Positions 33,567 through 43,083 are shown, numbered from the stretch's first letter. The stretch is 64,000 nucleotides of DNA from Streptomyces sp. NBC_00306 (GCF_036169555.1 NZ_CP108032.1:4588001-4652000), one strand, 5' to 3'. The notes: generated from the sequence alone by a model not told the origin. Made by a program: numbers and translations.

Positions 33567-34760
33567 ATGTCGTATGTAGAGGTGCCGGGTGCGAAGGTCC
33601 CCATCCGGATGTGGACGGACCCGGCCTCGGTCGAGGACGTCGCGATGCAGCAGCTGCGCAATGTGGCGACGCTGCCGTGGATCAAGGGCCTCGCCGTCAT
33701 GCCGGACGTCCACTACGGCAAGGGCGCGACGGTCGGCTCCGTCATCGCGATGCACGGAGCGGTCTGCCCGGCGGCGGTCGGCGTCGACATCGGCTGCGGC
33801 ATGTCCGCGGTGAAGACGTCGCTCACGGCGAACGACCTGCCCGGTGACCTCTCACGGCTGCGCTCGAAGATCGAGCAGGCGATTCCGGTCGGCCGGGGCA
33901 TGCACGGCGACCCGGTGGACCCGGGACGGGTGTTCGGCTTCCCGACGGGCGGCTGGGACGACTTCTGGACCCGGTTCGACTTCGTGGCGGACGAGGTCAA
34001 GTTCCGCCGGGAGCGCGCGACGAAGCAGATGGGAACGCTGGGCAGCGGCAACCACTTCGTCGAGTTCTGCCTGGACGAGTCGGGAGCGGTGTGGCTGATG
34101 CTGCACTCCGGCTCGCGGAACATCGGCAAGGAGCTCGCGGAGTACCACATGGGCCAGGCCCAGAAGCTGCCGCACAACCAGGGCCTGATCGACCGGGACC
34201 TCGCGGTCTTCATCGCGGACACCCCGCAGATGGGGGCGTACCGGAACGACCTCTTCTGGGCGCAGGAGTACGCGAAGTACAACCGCGCGATCATGATGGG
34301 GCTGTTCCAGGAAGTGGTCCGCAAGGAGTTCCGCAAGGCGAAGGTGACGTTCGACCCGGTGATCTCCTGCCACCACAACTACGTGGCGGAGGAGCGGTAC
34401 GAGGGCATGGACCTGCTGGTGACCCGTAAGGGAGCGATCCGGGCGGGCAGCGGGGACTTCGGCATCATCCCGGGTTCGATGGGCACGGGCTCGTACATCG
34501 TGAAGGGTCTGGGCAACGAGAAGTCGTTCAACTCGGCGTCGCACGGGGCGGGTCGGCGGATGAGCCGGAACGCGGCGAAGAAGCGCTTCTCGACGAAGGA
34601 CCTGGAGGAGCAGACGCGGGGTGTGGAGTGCCGTAAGGACTCGGGTGTGGTGGACGAGATCCCGGGGGCGTACAAGCCGATCGAGAAGGTGATCGACCAG
34701 CAGAGGGATCTGGTGGAGGTCGTGGCGAAGCTGAAGCAGGTCATCTGTGTGAAGGGCTGA
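33567..34760 (+). CDS. rtcB: RNA-splicing ligase RtcB
   Basis: Joins RNA ends bearing 3'-phosphate or 2',3'-cyclic phosphate to 5'-OH, using GTP and Mn2+. The protein has 397 residues. Metal and active-site segments are present: MPDVHYGKGATVGSVI, VGVDIGCGMSAV, GTLGSGNHFVEF, LHSGSRNIGK, ISCHHNYVAEE, GSMGTGSYIVKG and the guanylylation histidine in NSASHGAGRRMSR. GAGGAG lies two bases before the ATG. The gene ends in a strong terminator. No archease or rtcA gene is next to it. Confidence 0.96.
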   Translation: MSYVEVPGAKVPIRMWTDPASVEDVAMQQLRNVATLPWIKGLAVMPDVHYGKGATVGSVIAMHGAVCPAAVGVDIGCGMSAVKTSLTANDLPGDLSRLRSKIEQAIPVGRGMHGDPVDPGRVFGFPTGGWDDFWTRFDFVADEVKFRRERATKQMGTLGSGNHFVEFCLDESGAVWLMLHSGSRNIGKELAEYHMGQAQKLPHNQGLIDRDLAVFIADTPQMGAYRNDLFWAQEYAKYNRAIMMGLFQEVVRKEFRKAKVTFDPVISCHHNYVAEERYEGMDLLVTRKGAIRAGSGDFGIIPGSMGTGSYIVKGLGNEKSFNSASHGAGRRMSRNAAKKRFSTKDLEEQTRGVECRKDSGVVDEIPGAYKPIEKVIDQQRDLVEVVAKLKQVICVKG

Positions 34761-34783
34761 ACCTCGGCATTCCAGGGGAACGA

Positions 34784-34817
34784 CAGAGCCCCGGACTGAT
34801 TGCGGTCCGGGGCTCTG
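34784..34817 (+). terminator. Terminator after rtcB
   Basis: A perfect 13-pair stem: CAGAGCCCCGGAC (34784-34796), an eight-base loop, GTCCGGGGCTCTG (34805-34817). It begins 24 bases after the stop codon. There is no T run. Confidence 0.85.
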
Positions 34818-35006
34818 CGACGACAGCCCAGCAACGTGCCGGGTGAGCCCGACCGGGCAGAGGTCTTCACGCGCTCCGGACAACGCCGCGGCGAGCGGCG
34901 GGCAGCGCGCCTGGCGGGGAGTGGGCGCGACACCGGCCGCGGCCGGTCGGTGTGACCAGGCGTGTCGCCTGCGGAGGCCTGGGTCACAGGTTGTGTACTG
35001 ACGGTC

Positions 35007-35834
35007 ATGACAGATCGCATCTCCCAGGTTCTTGTTCTCGGGGGCACTGGTAAGACGGGTAGACGTGTAGCCGACGCGCTCCGCCGGGGTGGTCTGGCTC
35101 CGGTGGTGGCTTCGCGTCGGGGTCCGGTCCGGTTCGATTGGGCTGATCGTCAGACGTGGGAGCCCGCGGTTTCCGGGATCGAGGCGGTGTACGTCGTCGA
35201 CTCGTCGGGCCCGGAAGCGTCCGCCGAAGTCGAAGCTTTCGCCGCGGTCGCCGCAGGCGCCGGGGTGCGCCGACTCGTCCTGCTGTCGGCCCGAGTGTTC
35301 GGTGAGATGGCCGGTGAAGGGCTGCTTGGCACGGAGGACGCTGTGAAAGCGTCAGGTCTCGAGTGGACGATCCTGCGTCCGACGTGGTTCGCACAGAACT
35401 TCACCGAGGAGCGCACATACTTTGGAACCCTCTGGGACGGCTCCGGCGAGCTGCGGCTGCCCACGGGGGGAGGCCGGGAGGCTTTCGTCGATCTGGAGGA
35501 TCTAGCGGATGTGGCCGCGGCAGCGTTGACGCAGGACGGCCATGCGGGCCGCACGTACGTACTATCGGGGCCGCGTTCCTTGACCTTTGGCGAGGCAGTC
35601 GGGCAGATCGCCGAAGCGTCGGGCCGGCCGTTGCACTACATCCCCGTCACCGAGGATGAATTTCGTGCCGAACTTGCCGCCGCCGGGAGGGCGGACGATG
35701 GCATCCTCGCGTTGTGTCGGCACATCTGCGAAGGAACCGGTGCCGAGCCTGTTGGCGGGGTCCGTGAGGCCTTGGGCCGGGCACCCCGAGACTTTTCCGA
35801 TTACGTCAACCGAACCGACTTCAGCTCCCTGTAG
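35007..35834 (+). CDS. NmrA-like NAD(P)-binding protein
   Basis: A 275-residue atypical short-chain dehydrogenase of the NmrA/quinone-reductase 2 class. The dinucleotide motif is VLVLGGTGKTGRRVADAL. Further family segments are GVRRLVLLSARVFG, KASGLEWTILRPTWFAQNF and EAFVDLEDLADVAA. The active-site Tyr of classical members is not evident. It may reduce quinones or serve as a redox sensor. The ATG at 35007 (MTDRISQVLVLG) was chosen. The 172 bases between the rtcB terminator and this gene hold nothing I recognise. Confidence 0.82.
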   Translation: MTDRISQVLVLGGTGKTGRRVADALRRGGLAPVVASRRGPVRFDWADRQTWEPAVSGIEAVYVVDSSGPEASAEVEAFAAVAAGAGVRRLVLLSARVFGEMAGEGLLGTEDAVKASGLEWTILRPTWFAQNFTEERTYFGTLWDGSGELRLPTGGGREAFVDLEDLADVAAAALTQDGHAGRTYVLSGPRSLTFGEAVGQIAEASGRPLHYIPVTEDEFRAELAAAGRADDGILALCRHICEGTGAEPVGGVREALGRAPRDFSDYVNRTDFSSL

Positions 35835-36050
35835 GCGAGTTCTGCGCCCCTGATGCCACGCGCCGAGGGAGTCCGGCAACCCGTCGCGGTGCGTTGGCGG
35901 CGTGCCCGCTTGGGGTACCGACCCTGCCGGCGCCCCCGGTCTGCTCCCCGCGGCCCTGGTCACTGGTCGGCCAGGACCGCGGCACGCCCGTCGCCCAGCG
36001 GGAGAGCCGGTCTCGGTCCGCCGTCCTCGAACGCGCCTTGGGTATCGGAG

Positions 36051-36510
36051 TCAGCCGACCCATACAGTCGTGAGATTGCAGAACTCGCGGATGCCGTGGG
36101 CAGACAGTTCACAGCCCTTAGCCAGACCGCTTGATGCCTCCGAAGGGGAGTTCCGGCAGGGAGACGGTCATGCCGTTGATGAGGACTTGACCGGCCTCCA
36201 AGTCCGTTGCGAACCGGTCCTGTTCGGGCCTGTCGTTGGTCCAGCGCTGGAACCGAGCCCGAAGGGGGTTGCGTTGGCGATACCCAGCGCGTCTCTGCTC
36301 CGAGGCGAGAGGGCCGACATCGGTCTCGGCGTCGGAGGGGTCTCCGACCGCGAGGGATCCCATCCTGTTGACGAATTCTGCGTGAACGATGAATCACTTG
36401 GCGGCGATGCAGGACTGCCCGTCGTTCTGTGTGCGAGCCGTCACGGCAGTCGCCACAGCACTGTTCAGGTCCGCAGAAGGCATGACCTGGCCGACGTCGA
36501 GATCCCGAAC
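36051..36510 (-). pseudogene. Decayed aldehyde dehydrogenase (succinate-semialdehyde type), C-terminal part
   Basis: The reverse strand reads MPSADLNSAVATAVTA then NDGQSCIAAK, a TGA, FIVHAEFVNRMGSLAVGDP, DVGPLASEQRR and VLINGMTVSLPELPFGGIKR. After a frameshift near 36120 it continues ELSAHGIREFCNLTTVWVG and stops at 36051. The catalytic Cys is still readable in GQSC. The TGA stands where intact enzymes have an Arg codon after AAK. The N-terminal half of the enzyme is missing. The lesions show a non-functional relic. The 216 bases before it (35835-36050) hold no gene. Confidence 0.85.
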
Positions 36511-36584
36511 CGGAGAGGCAGCTGCCGGACCGTCACGCTCGTTCGCCAGTGAGCGACGACCCGCGGTACGTCGGTCTTTCGGTG

Positions 36585-38288
36585 TCAGATTCCACGGCCG
36601 ACACTCGGCTGCCTGGCAGCGAGCACTGAATGAATTTGCGAGACCACTATGGAGCCGGAGCCAACGGCGGAAGCGACACGTTTGACCGACCCCGATCGAA
36701 CATCACCGACCGCAAATATTCCGGGGATGCTCGATTCCATTCCTGCCGGCCGGCGGCCATCTGAAAATGCCGAGACGTTACTGACGTCGTTGCCCACCAG
36801 CACAAACCCGTTCGAGTCTGTCTCGAGGCACCCTCCAAGCCATGCAGTGTTGGGCACAGCGCCGAGCATCAGGAACACATTGGATGTGGGATGTAGATGC
36901 GAATCGCCTGTCTCGGTGTTCAGCCACCCCACGGCCTCGAGGTGGCTCTTCCCCCGCAGCTCGTGTATCTCGGTTCGCGGGTGGACGGTGATTCCAGATG
37001 ACGCTTCGATGCGTGTGAGAAGATACTGCGACATGGAGCCGGAAAGGCTGTCGGCCCGAACCAGCATGTGAACGTGATCCGCGAATTGTGAGAGGAACAC
37101 GGCGGCTTGGCCCGCAGAGTTGGCACCACCTACAACGCAGATTTCATCGTTTCCGCACAGGGATCCTTCTAGGGCAGTGGCGGCATAGTGGATGCCATTC
37201 CCTTCGTACCGAGCCAGCTCCGGCAGATCCAGCCGACGGTAGTGGGCACCCGTGGCAACGACCACTGAACGGGCCCTGAGCTTCTCGCCATCGTGGAGCT
37301 GGAGCGTGAAGGGGATCCGACGGCAATCCACGCTGTCCACGACCCGAGGCAGCACCATTCGGGCTCCGAACTTCCTCGCCTGGGCTTGGGCGCGTGAAGC
37401 CAGGTCATGCCCACTGATCCCCAAAGGGAATCCCAGGTAGTTTTCGATCATGGACGACGTCCCCGCCTGTCCGCCGGGAGCCAAAGCTTCTACTACGACG
37501 GTGGCCAGCCCCTCCGACGCTGCGTACACGGCCGCAGCAAGACCTGCCGGGCCGGCACCAATCACCGCGACGTCAAAAACTTCATCATGGTCGATCGTCT
37601 CTATGAGTCCGAGACAGCCGGCCACCTCTTCAAGGGTTGGGTTTTCCATATAATGGCCGGGTCGGCAAACAACGACCGGCCAGCGAACGGACGGTCCAAC
37701 AGTGTATCTACTCAGAGTGCCGAGGTCGCCCTTTTTGTTCGTGTCAAGGTAACGAACTGGGTAGTCATTTCGCTCCAAGAAGCTGAGCATTCGTACGACA
37801 TCGCTGCCGGTCGAGGGGCCGGCGATGAGCACAGTCCCGAGCCCCAGCCGAATATATCGCAAGCGGCGCAGAATGAATGCTTTGAGTATGATGCGCGCCA
37901 CATTCGGTTCGTTGGCTATCATCCTCCGGAGCTGCGGCTGGGTAAGCCTGATAACCGAGCATGAAGTCTGAGCAACGGCCTCCACCAAGGATTTCTGACG
38001 ATTCAGAAGCGAAAGCTCTCCAGTGAACTGGCCGCGACCATAGGCTGTGACGATGCGTTCCTCGTCCGAATCGCCAGGGTTGCCTTGATGGTAGACGTTC
38101 ACAACTCCGTCTCGAATGAAATAGAAATCGAAGTCGTCACATCCGCGTGAATACAGAACCTGTCCCATGGTCAGGTGGTCCTGCCTGCCGTACCGCTGCA
38201 AGCACTTCACGTGTTCGTCCGACAGTTCGGGAAAGATGTCTCTCGTGTCGGCGTGTGCAAATCCGTCGTCATCAACCGCATACGTCAT
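36585..38288 (-). CDS. cNMP-binding domain fused to thioredoxin-reductase-like flavoprotein without active cysteines
   Basis: A 567-residue three-part protein. Residues about 15-130 form a cyclic-nucleotide-binding fold (FYFIRDGVVNVYHQG, GRGQFTGELSLLNRQKSL). About 150-225 form a glutaredoxin-like segment without cysteine pair (VLIAGPSTGSDVVRMLSFLE). From about 238 there is a thioredoxin-reductase-like module: FAD motif DVAVIGAGPAGLAAAVYAA, NADPH motif ICVVGGANSAGQAAVFLSQF, and GIFAVGDVRSGS. The usual CATC is replaced by AATA (GIHYAATALEG), so dithiol reduction by the classical route is excluded. AAGGGG precedes the ATG at 38288. GC content is visibly lower than in its neighbours. Confidence 0.85.
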   Translation of the reverse strand: MTYAVDDDGFAHADTRDIFPELSDEHVKCLQRYGRQDHLTMGQVLYSRGCDDFDFYFIRDGVVNVYHQGNPGDSDEERIVTAYGRGQFTGELSLLNRQKSLVEAVAQTSCSVIRLTQPQLRRMIANEPNVARIILKAFILRRLRYIRLGLGTVLIAGPSTGSDVVRMLSFLERNDYPVRYLDTNKKGDLGTLSRYTVGPSVRWPVVVCRPGHYMENPTLEEVAGCLGLIETIDHDEVFDVAVIGAGPAGLAAAVYAASEGLATVVVEALAPGGQAGTSSMIENYLGFPLGISGHDLASRAQAQARKFGARMVLPRVVDSVDCRRIPFTLQLHDGEKLRARSVVVATGAHYRRLDLPELARYEGNGIHYAATALEGSLCGNDEICVVGGANSAGQAAVFLSQFADHVHMLVRADSLSGSMSQYLLTRIEASSGITVHPRTEIHELRGKSHLEAVGWLNTETGDSHLHPTSNVFLMLGAVPNTAWLGGCLETDSNGFVLVGNDVSNVSAFSDGRRPAGMESSIPGIFAVGDVRSGSVKRVASAVGSGSIVVSQIHSVLAARQPSVGRGI

Positions 38289-38679
38289 GGTCGCCCCTTG
38301 TAATCGCTCCTGTTCGGGCAAGTCGGCCTGAAGGGCCTCCAATTGTCGCGAGGCGCGCGACCAATAGCATGATCTTGCCCGCTCCGGAAGAGCACGTTCG
38401 TCGATCCACAGGTTCAGTTGCGGCCATGCCGTCGATCCAGCAGCGCTGACCGCATCCAGCCCCGGGCATCGCCCATTTCTGCTTTCCGGCTACATCTATT
38501 TTCCCGTGCCTCCCCCCGGTGCGCATCCTCAGCGTCAGGAGGCTCCACCAACATGAGCTTTTCGATACGGGCCGGCACGCGCACTCTCCGACATACTGCG
38601 GCGTGGAGGCGGCTACGGCCGACAGCGCAGCCGCCACGACACCTCGCCGCATTTCGGCCGCGTCATCCTGGAGCTCCTC
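38289..38679. other. Gene-free interval between divergent genes
   Basis: 391 bases between the cNMP/flavoprotein gene and the LtrA-type gene. It should hold both promoters. I see no credible open frame, RNA gene or strong palindrome in it. Confidence 0.6.
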
Positions 38680-39930
38680 ATGTCCGACAATGCCCCCGAG
38701 CCCCGCCCCGGAGCAGAGGCGCTCTCTCTTCGAACCGGTGCTCGTCTGTGGCTCTTTCTCCCCCCGCGACGCCACGGGGACGTCAGGCCCGATCGCAGCG
38801 TCAGCTTCCTCGAGCTCTTCTATGACCTCGTGTACGTCGTCCTGGTCGGCCAGGCGGCGCACACCCTCGCAGAGGACTTCTCCTGGCGGGGAACGGCGAC
38901 ATTCGCAGTGGTTTTCGGATTGATCTGGATCGCCTGGCTGAACGGCACACTCTTCTACGAGTTGCACGGCCGCGAAGACGGTCACACCCGGATGCTGATC
39001 TTCGTGCAGATGCTGCTGCTGGTTCTCATGGCGGTATACGTCGGCCATGCCGACAGCAGCGACGGCCGCACCCTGGCGGCGCTCTACGCACTGCTGTTGG
39101 CCCTGCTGAGCTACCAGTGGTTCTCCGTGTACCGGCGGGACCTGCCGGAGCTGCGCAGAACACCTCGGCGGTATCTGATCGTCATGGTTGCGGGCACCGT
39201 CCTGATGGCGGCCTCGGTGCCTCTGTCGACCGACGTTCGGCTAGTGGTCTGGGCGGTGTTCGTCGCCGCGTGGTGCAGCGCGGAGTGCGTCATTCTCATC
39301 GCCTGGCGCAGAGAGCCGAGTTACCACGTTGTGAGCGACTCCATGGTCGAGCGTTTCGGATTGTTCATCATCATCGTCCTCGGCGAAGTCGTCTTCGGTG
39401 TGGTGAACGGGCTGACGGAGACCGAACGCAGCACACTTGTCACGACTACAGGACTGCTCGGGCTCGCCATCGGATTCGGCTTCTGGTGGAACTACGCCGA
39501 TTTGGTGTCCCGCCGGCTGCCCCGAGAGAGAGGGCACTCCCTGGCGACCTGGATCTTCATTCACCTGCCCATGGCCATGGCTGTGGCCTCAGCAGGTGCG
39601 GGAATGGTCGGACTCGTCGAGCATGCCACCGATCACCGCACACCGGTCGCCGTGAGCTGGCTGATGGGCGGGTCCGTAGCCATGATGCTGATCACGACCG
39701 TGGTGCTGCTCCCCGCCCTGGCGGACTACGACCGTTACCCCGCTGCGTACAAGTCGGTGCAGGTCGCGCTCGTCACGGCAGCTGTCGTCGCACTGCTCGT
39801 CGGCTGGTCCCGACCGGCACCATGGCTCCTGGCCCTCATCCTGCTCCTCCTTCTCCTCGCGACCTGGGTTTTCGCATTCGCCCGATGGCTGAGCCAAGGC
39901 TCCCTGATCAACGAACGATCAGCCGCCTGA
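38680..39930 (+). CDS. LtrA family (low-temperature requirement) membrane protein
   Basis: A 416-residue polytopic protein with about ten hydrophobic helices. The family signature near the start is RSVSFLELFYDLVYVVLVGQAAHTL, and later VSDSMVERFGLFIIIVLGEVVFGVV and GFGFWWNYADLVSRR. LtrA proteins are of uncertain function, first linked to growth in the cold in Listeria. GGAG lies six bases before the ATG. It stands alone. Confidence 0.9.
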   Translation: MSDNAPEPRPGAEALSLRTGARLWLFLPPRRHGDVRPDRSVSFLELFYDLVYVVLVGQAAHTLAEDFSWRGTATFAVVFGLIWIAWLNGTLFYELHGREDGHTRMLIFVQMLLLVLMAVYVGHADSSDGRTLAALYALLLALLSYQWFSVYRRDLPELRRTPRRYLIVMVAGTVLMAASVPLSTDVRLVVWAVFVAAWCSAECVILIAWRREPSYHVVSDSMVERFGLFIIIVLGEVVFGVVNGLTETERSTLVTTTGLLGLAIGFGFWWNYADLVSRRLPRERGHSLATWIFIHLPMAMAVASAGAGMVGLVEHATDHRTPVAVSWLMGGSVAMMLITTVVLLPALADYDRYPAAYKSVQVALVTAAVVALLVGWSRPAPWLLALILLLLLLATWVFAFARWLSQGSLINERSAA

Positions 39931-40090
39931 AACCGAGGGCCCCGGCCCGTTACTGCCGTGATCACTCCGCGCGGTGCATCTGTAGGCTGCGGCCAGCCGG
40001 AGGAGGGCCTGGGAGGGCGGCCGGCTCATCCGGCGTGGTGGGTTTGCTGCGGGTTCTTGCTCCGGATCTTGCATTCTGGGGAGGACTGAC

Positions 40091-40966
40091 ATGAGAGCAA
40101 AGACGGCCGTGACGGTGGGTGCTGCTGTCACCGTTGCCGTATCGCTGCTGGTGGGGCCGGCGGCAGCGGCACCGTCTCCGGGCTGGCGAGACTTCTCCGG
40201 GCCGTCGGACGGTTACGGTGACCTTGTCGTCATCAACCCCGACAGCAGCGCTTCCTTCTTCTGGGGATCGGGCACCGGGAGTCTGCGTACCCATCCCGTC
40301 TTCTGGGGCGGCGAAGGAACCGGATTCAATCACTTCGTTCCCTTCAGCGACCTCACCGGGGACGGCTGCAACGATCTCCTCAGCCGCCGGACGAACGGCG
40401 ACCTGTATCGGGAGGAGATTCACTGCGATCCCGGCAGGGGCGGCCAGTTCGATGTGAGCCGACGCCTGGGTACCGGCTGGAACCAGTTCAACGTCCTGAC
40501 CTCACCTGGGGACCTGACGGGTGACGGCCGTGCCGATCTGGTCACCCGCCAGGCCACCACCGGTGACATGTACCTGTATGCCAACGACGGCGTGGGTGGG
40601 CTCGAGGCGAAGGGCCGCATCGGCACCAACTGGAAGATCTACCGGGCCGTTCTGGGCGCCGGTGACATCAACGGGGACGGCATCGGTGATGTCCTCGCGG
40701 TCGACCGGGACAACTCACTGTGGCGCTACGACGGAACAGCCGCCGGAACACTCAAGCCTCGCGCGCTGGTGTTCGGCGGCAAATGGGCCACCGGCCGGAA
40801 CGCGTTCGTGGGCGTTGGTGACATCAGTGGTGACGGGCACGCTGATCTGATTTCCCGAAACGCGCAGGGGCAGTTGCTGCGCAACAACGGCACCGGCACC
40901 GGTACGTTCCGCTCCACCGCGAAGATCGCCACCGCGGGCTGGGGCCGCTTCAAGGGACTCTTCTGA
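40091..40966 (+). CDS. Secreted FG-GAP/VCBS repeat protein
   Basis: A 291-residue exported protein. A signal peptide (cleaved near GPAAAAPSP) precedes beta-propeller-like repeats with calcium-binding type loops: DLTGDGCNDLLSR, DLTGDGRADLVTR, DINGDGIGDVLAV, DISGDGHADLISR. Only about four or five repeats are present, so it may be a partial propeller or a carbohydrate- or surface-binding module. GGGGAGGA lies five bases before the ATG. A strong terminator follows. Confidence 0.9.
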   Translation: MRAKTAVTVGAAVTVAVSLLVGPAAAAPSPGWRDFSGPSDGYGDLVVINPDSSASFFWGSGTGSLRTHPVFWGGEGTGFNHFVPFSDLTGDGCNDLLSRRTNGDLYREEIHCDPGRGGQFDVSRRLGTGWNQFNVLTSPGDLTGDGRADLVTRQATTGDMYLYANDGVGGLEAKGRIGTNWKIYRAVLGAGDINGDGIGDVLAVDRDNSLWRYDGTAAGTLKPRALVFGGKWATGRNAFVGVGDISGDGHADLISRNAQGQLLRNNGTGTGTFRSTAKIATAGWGRFKGLF

Positions 40967-40972
40967 CAAAGG

Positions 40973-41007
40973 CTGAACTGCGGGGCGAACGCTGCCCCGC
41001 AGTTCAG
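40973..41007 (+). terminator. Terminator after the FG-GAP gene
   Basis: A perfect 14-pair stem: CTGAACTGCGGGGC (40973-40986), a seven-base loop, GCCCCGCAGTTCAG (40994-41007). It starts six bases after the stop. It may also serve the convergent HTTM gene. Confidence 0.88.
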
Positions 41008-41120
41008 TTGCAGCCGGTAGGAGGATGCCGAAGGTCGGATGAGGGCTCGAGTACCTCCGGGTGATCACCGCCACCACGACCCTGTCGGCGCAAAGCCGTA
41101 CGGCGGGATGGATCGGCCGG

Positions 41121-42308
41121 CTACTCGTTCCCCTTCCCCGCCGGTACGACTTGCTGCTTCTGGCTGGGCACACCGGGCCTGCCTTGCGAAGGTACGGTTC
41201 CGGATCCACCCGGTCGTCCAGGTGCCGGCCGCCACAGGCCTGTCCGCTGTGCGGCGCGTCGCCAGAGGCGAGGCAGGGCGGTGTAGAAGCGGTCGGGGAG
41301 GAACGCGGCGTCCGCGATGATCATCGCGCCGGAGAAGAGCGGCAGTCCCATGAGCACGCCGATACCGATGTGCATCCCCAGCAGCAGGGCCAGAACGGGG
41401 TACTTGAGCCTGCCGAAGAGCACGAACGGAAAGGCGACCTGCAAGAGCACCGTCATGTAGCCGACGATCGCAATGAGGACCGTGTACTCGTCCGCGATGC
41501 GGGACAGCTCCGGCCAGGGCCTGAAGAGTTCGAGGTTCAGTACGAAGTGGAGAGCGGTGCCACCGCCCCAGGTGCCGCCCTGGACCTTGTACAGGCCGGC
41601 CGATCCGTACAGGAAGCAGACCTGCGCCCCGATGACGAAGAGGCCGCAGTTGTGCACCACCGTGGTCAACGTGGTGCGGGCATCGCGCAGTTCCTGTGCG
41701 AAGGGGCTCCTCGCCGGTGTCGGAGCGTCACTCGTACGAGCCGCCCTGAGGCGGTCTCTGCGTGCGTCCAGGGACCAGCGCCGACCGCATGCGGTGAGGA
41801 CGAGGTAGATGGCCATCAGCAGGATCAGGTTGTCGCCCCCGTCCGTCATGAAGATCGACCGGGCATGGAACGACGTCACCACGATGGCGAAGAGGACCGA
41901 CATGAATCGGGTCCGCCAGCCCAGCATGAACAGGGCCGACACGACGAGGGCAGCCCCGTAGCAGAGCTCGAAGTAGACACGGCTGTCGGACAGGGTCAGA
42001 ACACTGTTCCAGCCTGTCTGGTCGAAGAGCTGCTGCGTCAGCGCGGGCGTCCACGGCGAGCCGGGGCCCCAGATCTCGTCGCGGTGCGGGAACTCACGCA
42101 GCAGAAAGCCCAGATAGAGCAGTCCGTACCCGATGCGCAGCACCGCCACGGCGTACAGGGACACCGGCCGCTCGGTCAGGAGCCCCCACAGCGCCCCCAT
42201 CCGGGCGGCGAACCACGCGAGCACGCCGAGGCTCTCCGTCCCGCGGTCCGTCGGCCGACCGGGCGCCGGGGCCGTGGAAGAGGTTTCAGGCATCTGTTCA
42301 TTTCCCAT
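41121..42308 (-). CDS. HTTM domain membrane protein (vitamin K-dependent carboxylase-like)
   Basis: A 395-residue protein with about seven to nine membrane helices. The HTTM pattern is visible: YAVAVLRIGYGLLYLGFLLREF near the start, RTRFMSVLFAIVVTSFHAR, GGDNLILLMAIYLVLTACG and FLYGSAGLYKVQGGTWGGGTALHF. HTTM proteins share the membrane core of gamma-glutamyl carboxylase; their chemistry in bacteria is mostly unknown. Its start overlaps the end of the upstream DUF5819 gene by 11 bases, so the pair is translated together. Confidence 0.87.
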   Translation of the reverse strand: MGNEQMPETSSTAPAPGRPTDRGTESLGVLAWFAARMGALWGLLTERPVSLYAVAVLRIGYGLLYLGFLLREFPHRDEIWGPGSPWTPALTQQLFDQTGWNSVLTLSDSRVYFELCYGAALVVSALFMLGWRTRFMSVLFAIVVTSFHARSIFMTDGGDNLILLMAIYLVLTACGRRWSLDARRDRLRAARTSDAPTPARSPFAQELRDARTTLTTVVHNCGLFVIGAQVCFLYGSAGLYKVQGGTWGGGTALHFVLNLELFRPWPELSRIADEYTVLIAIVGYMTVLLQVAFPFVLFGRLKYPVLALLLGMHIGIGVLMGLPLFSGAMIIADAAFLPDRFYTALPRLWRRAAQRTGLWRPAPGRPGGSGTVPSQGRPGVPSQKQQVVPAGKGNE

Positions 42309-43083
42309 GGACGGGCACCTTCCACCACGGCAGAAGCCGGTTCTCGACGGGCGCCGGCGGGCGTTGGCCGGCTGCGGTGCCGGGCGCGGCGACGGGCAGG
42401 GTGACGACGCGGAGCTGGATGAAATCGAAGGTGCCGTCGGTGCGGGCGGCGACGCGGTCGGCGGCGATATTGCTCAGGTACTTCCGCATCATCACGGCGC
42501 GTTCCGTGCGCGACGCGTCGTCTCCCCCGTGCGAATCGGTGTAGGAGGTCCACGCGCGGCGCAGCAGGTTCTGGGACGTGTGGCTCGGGAAGGGGTTGTG
42601 CTCGACCGCTGCTGTGTCGGCGGCGGAGAGGTCGAACCATCCACTCACCCGGGTCGATCCGTCGGGGCGGGTATGGGCTGTTCTCGCCAGGACCTGACGG
42701 TTGACGGAGTCGGGGTCAGGGGCGAACAGACGCCAGTTCTGTTCGAAGAGGGGATACACCCAGGCATTGATCTGCTGGCTGTACCGCTTCGACACGGTAT
42801 TGGGGGGCGCCACATGCAGGAACACCATGACGACGTGGACGAGAGTCGTTGCCAGACACAGGACGACAGCGGTGAACACCCCCGCCTCCAGAGCACGGGA
42901 ACGTCTCGGTCGCTCGACCGGTGCGGCCTCGTCCTGGGGAGATTCCTGCCCGGCCGGACCGGAATCGGCGTGCTGGATTTCCCGCACGTCCGCTGATCTC
43001 ATTCCGCTCGACACCGCCCACCCTGTCTTTCTCGTATTTCTGCTCACGCCTGGCTGCACAGCCTGCGTTTCTGCGGATGTCAC
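42298..43083 (-). CDS. DUF5819 family protein, partner of the HTTM protein
   Basis: About 261 residues. One membrane helix (VFTAVVLCLATTLVHVVMVFL) is followed by an outside domain with the DUF5819 hallmark YSQQINAWVYPLFEQNWRLFAPDPDSVNRQ (in part) and DFIQLRVVTLPV near the C-terminus. The start is uncertain: GTG at 43083, or an internal ATG at 43002. It precedes and overlaps the HTTM gene; such pairs are recurrent in actinomycetes, which implies a joint complex. The function is unknown. Confidence 0.82.
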   Translation of the reverse strand: MTSAETQAVQPGVSRNTRKTGWAVSSGMRSADVREIQHADSGPAGQESPQDEAAPVERPRRSRALEAGVFTAVVLCLATTLVHVVMVFLHVAPPNTVSKRYSQQINAWVYPLFEQNWRLFAPDPDSVNRQVLARTAHTRPDGSTRVSGWFDLSAADTAAVEHNPFPSHTSQNLLRRAWTSYTDSHGGDDASRTERAVMMRKYLSNIAADRVAARTDGTFDFIQLRVVTLPVAAPGTAAGQRPPAPVENRLLPWWKVPVHGK

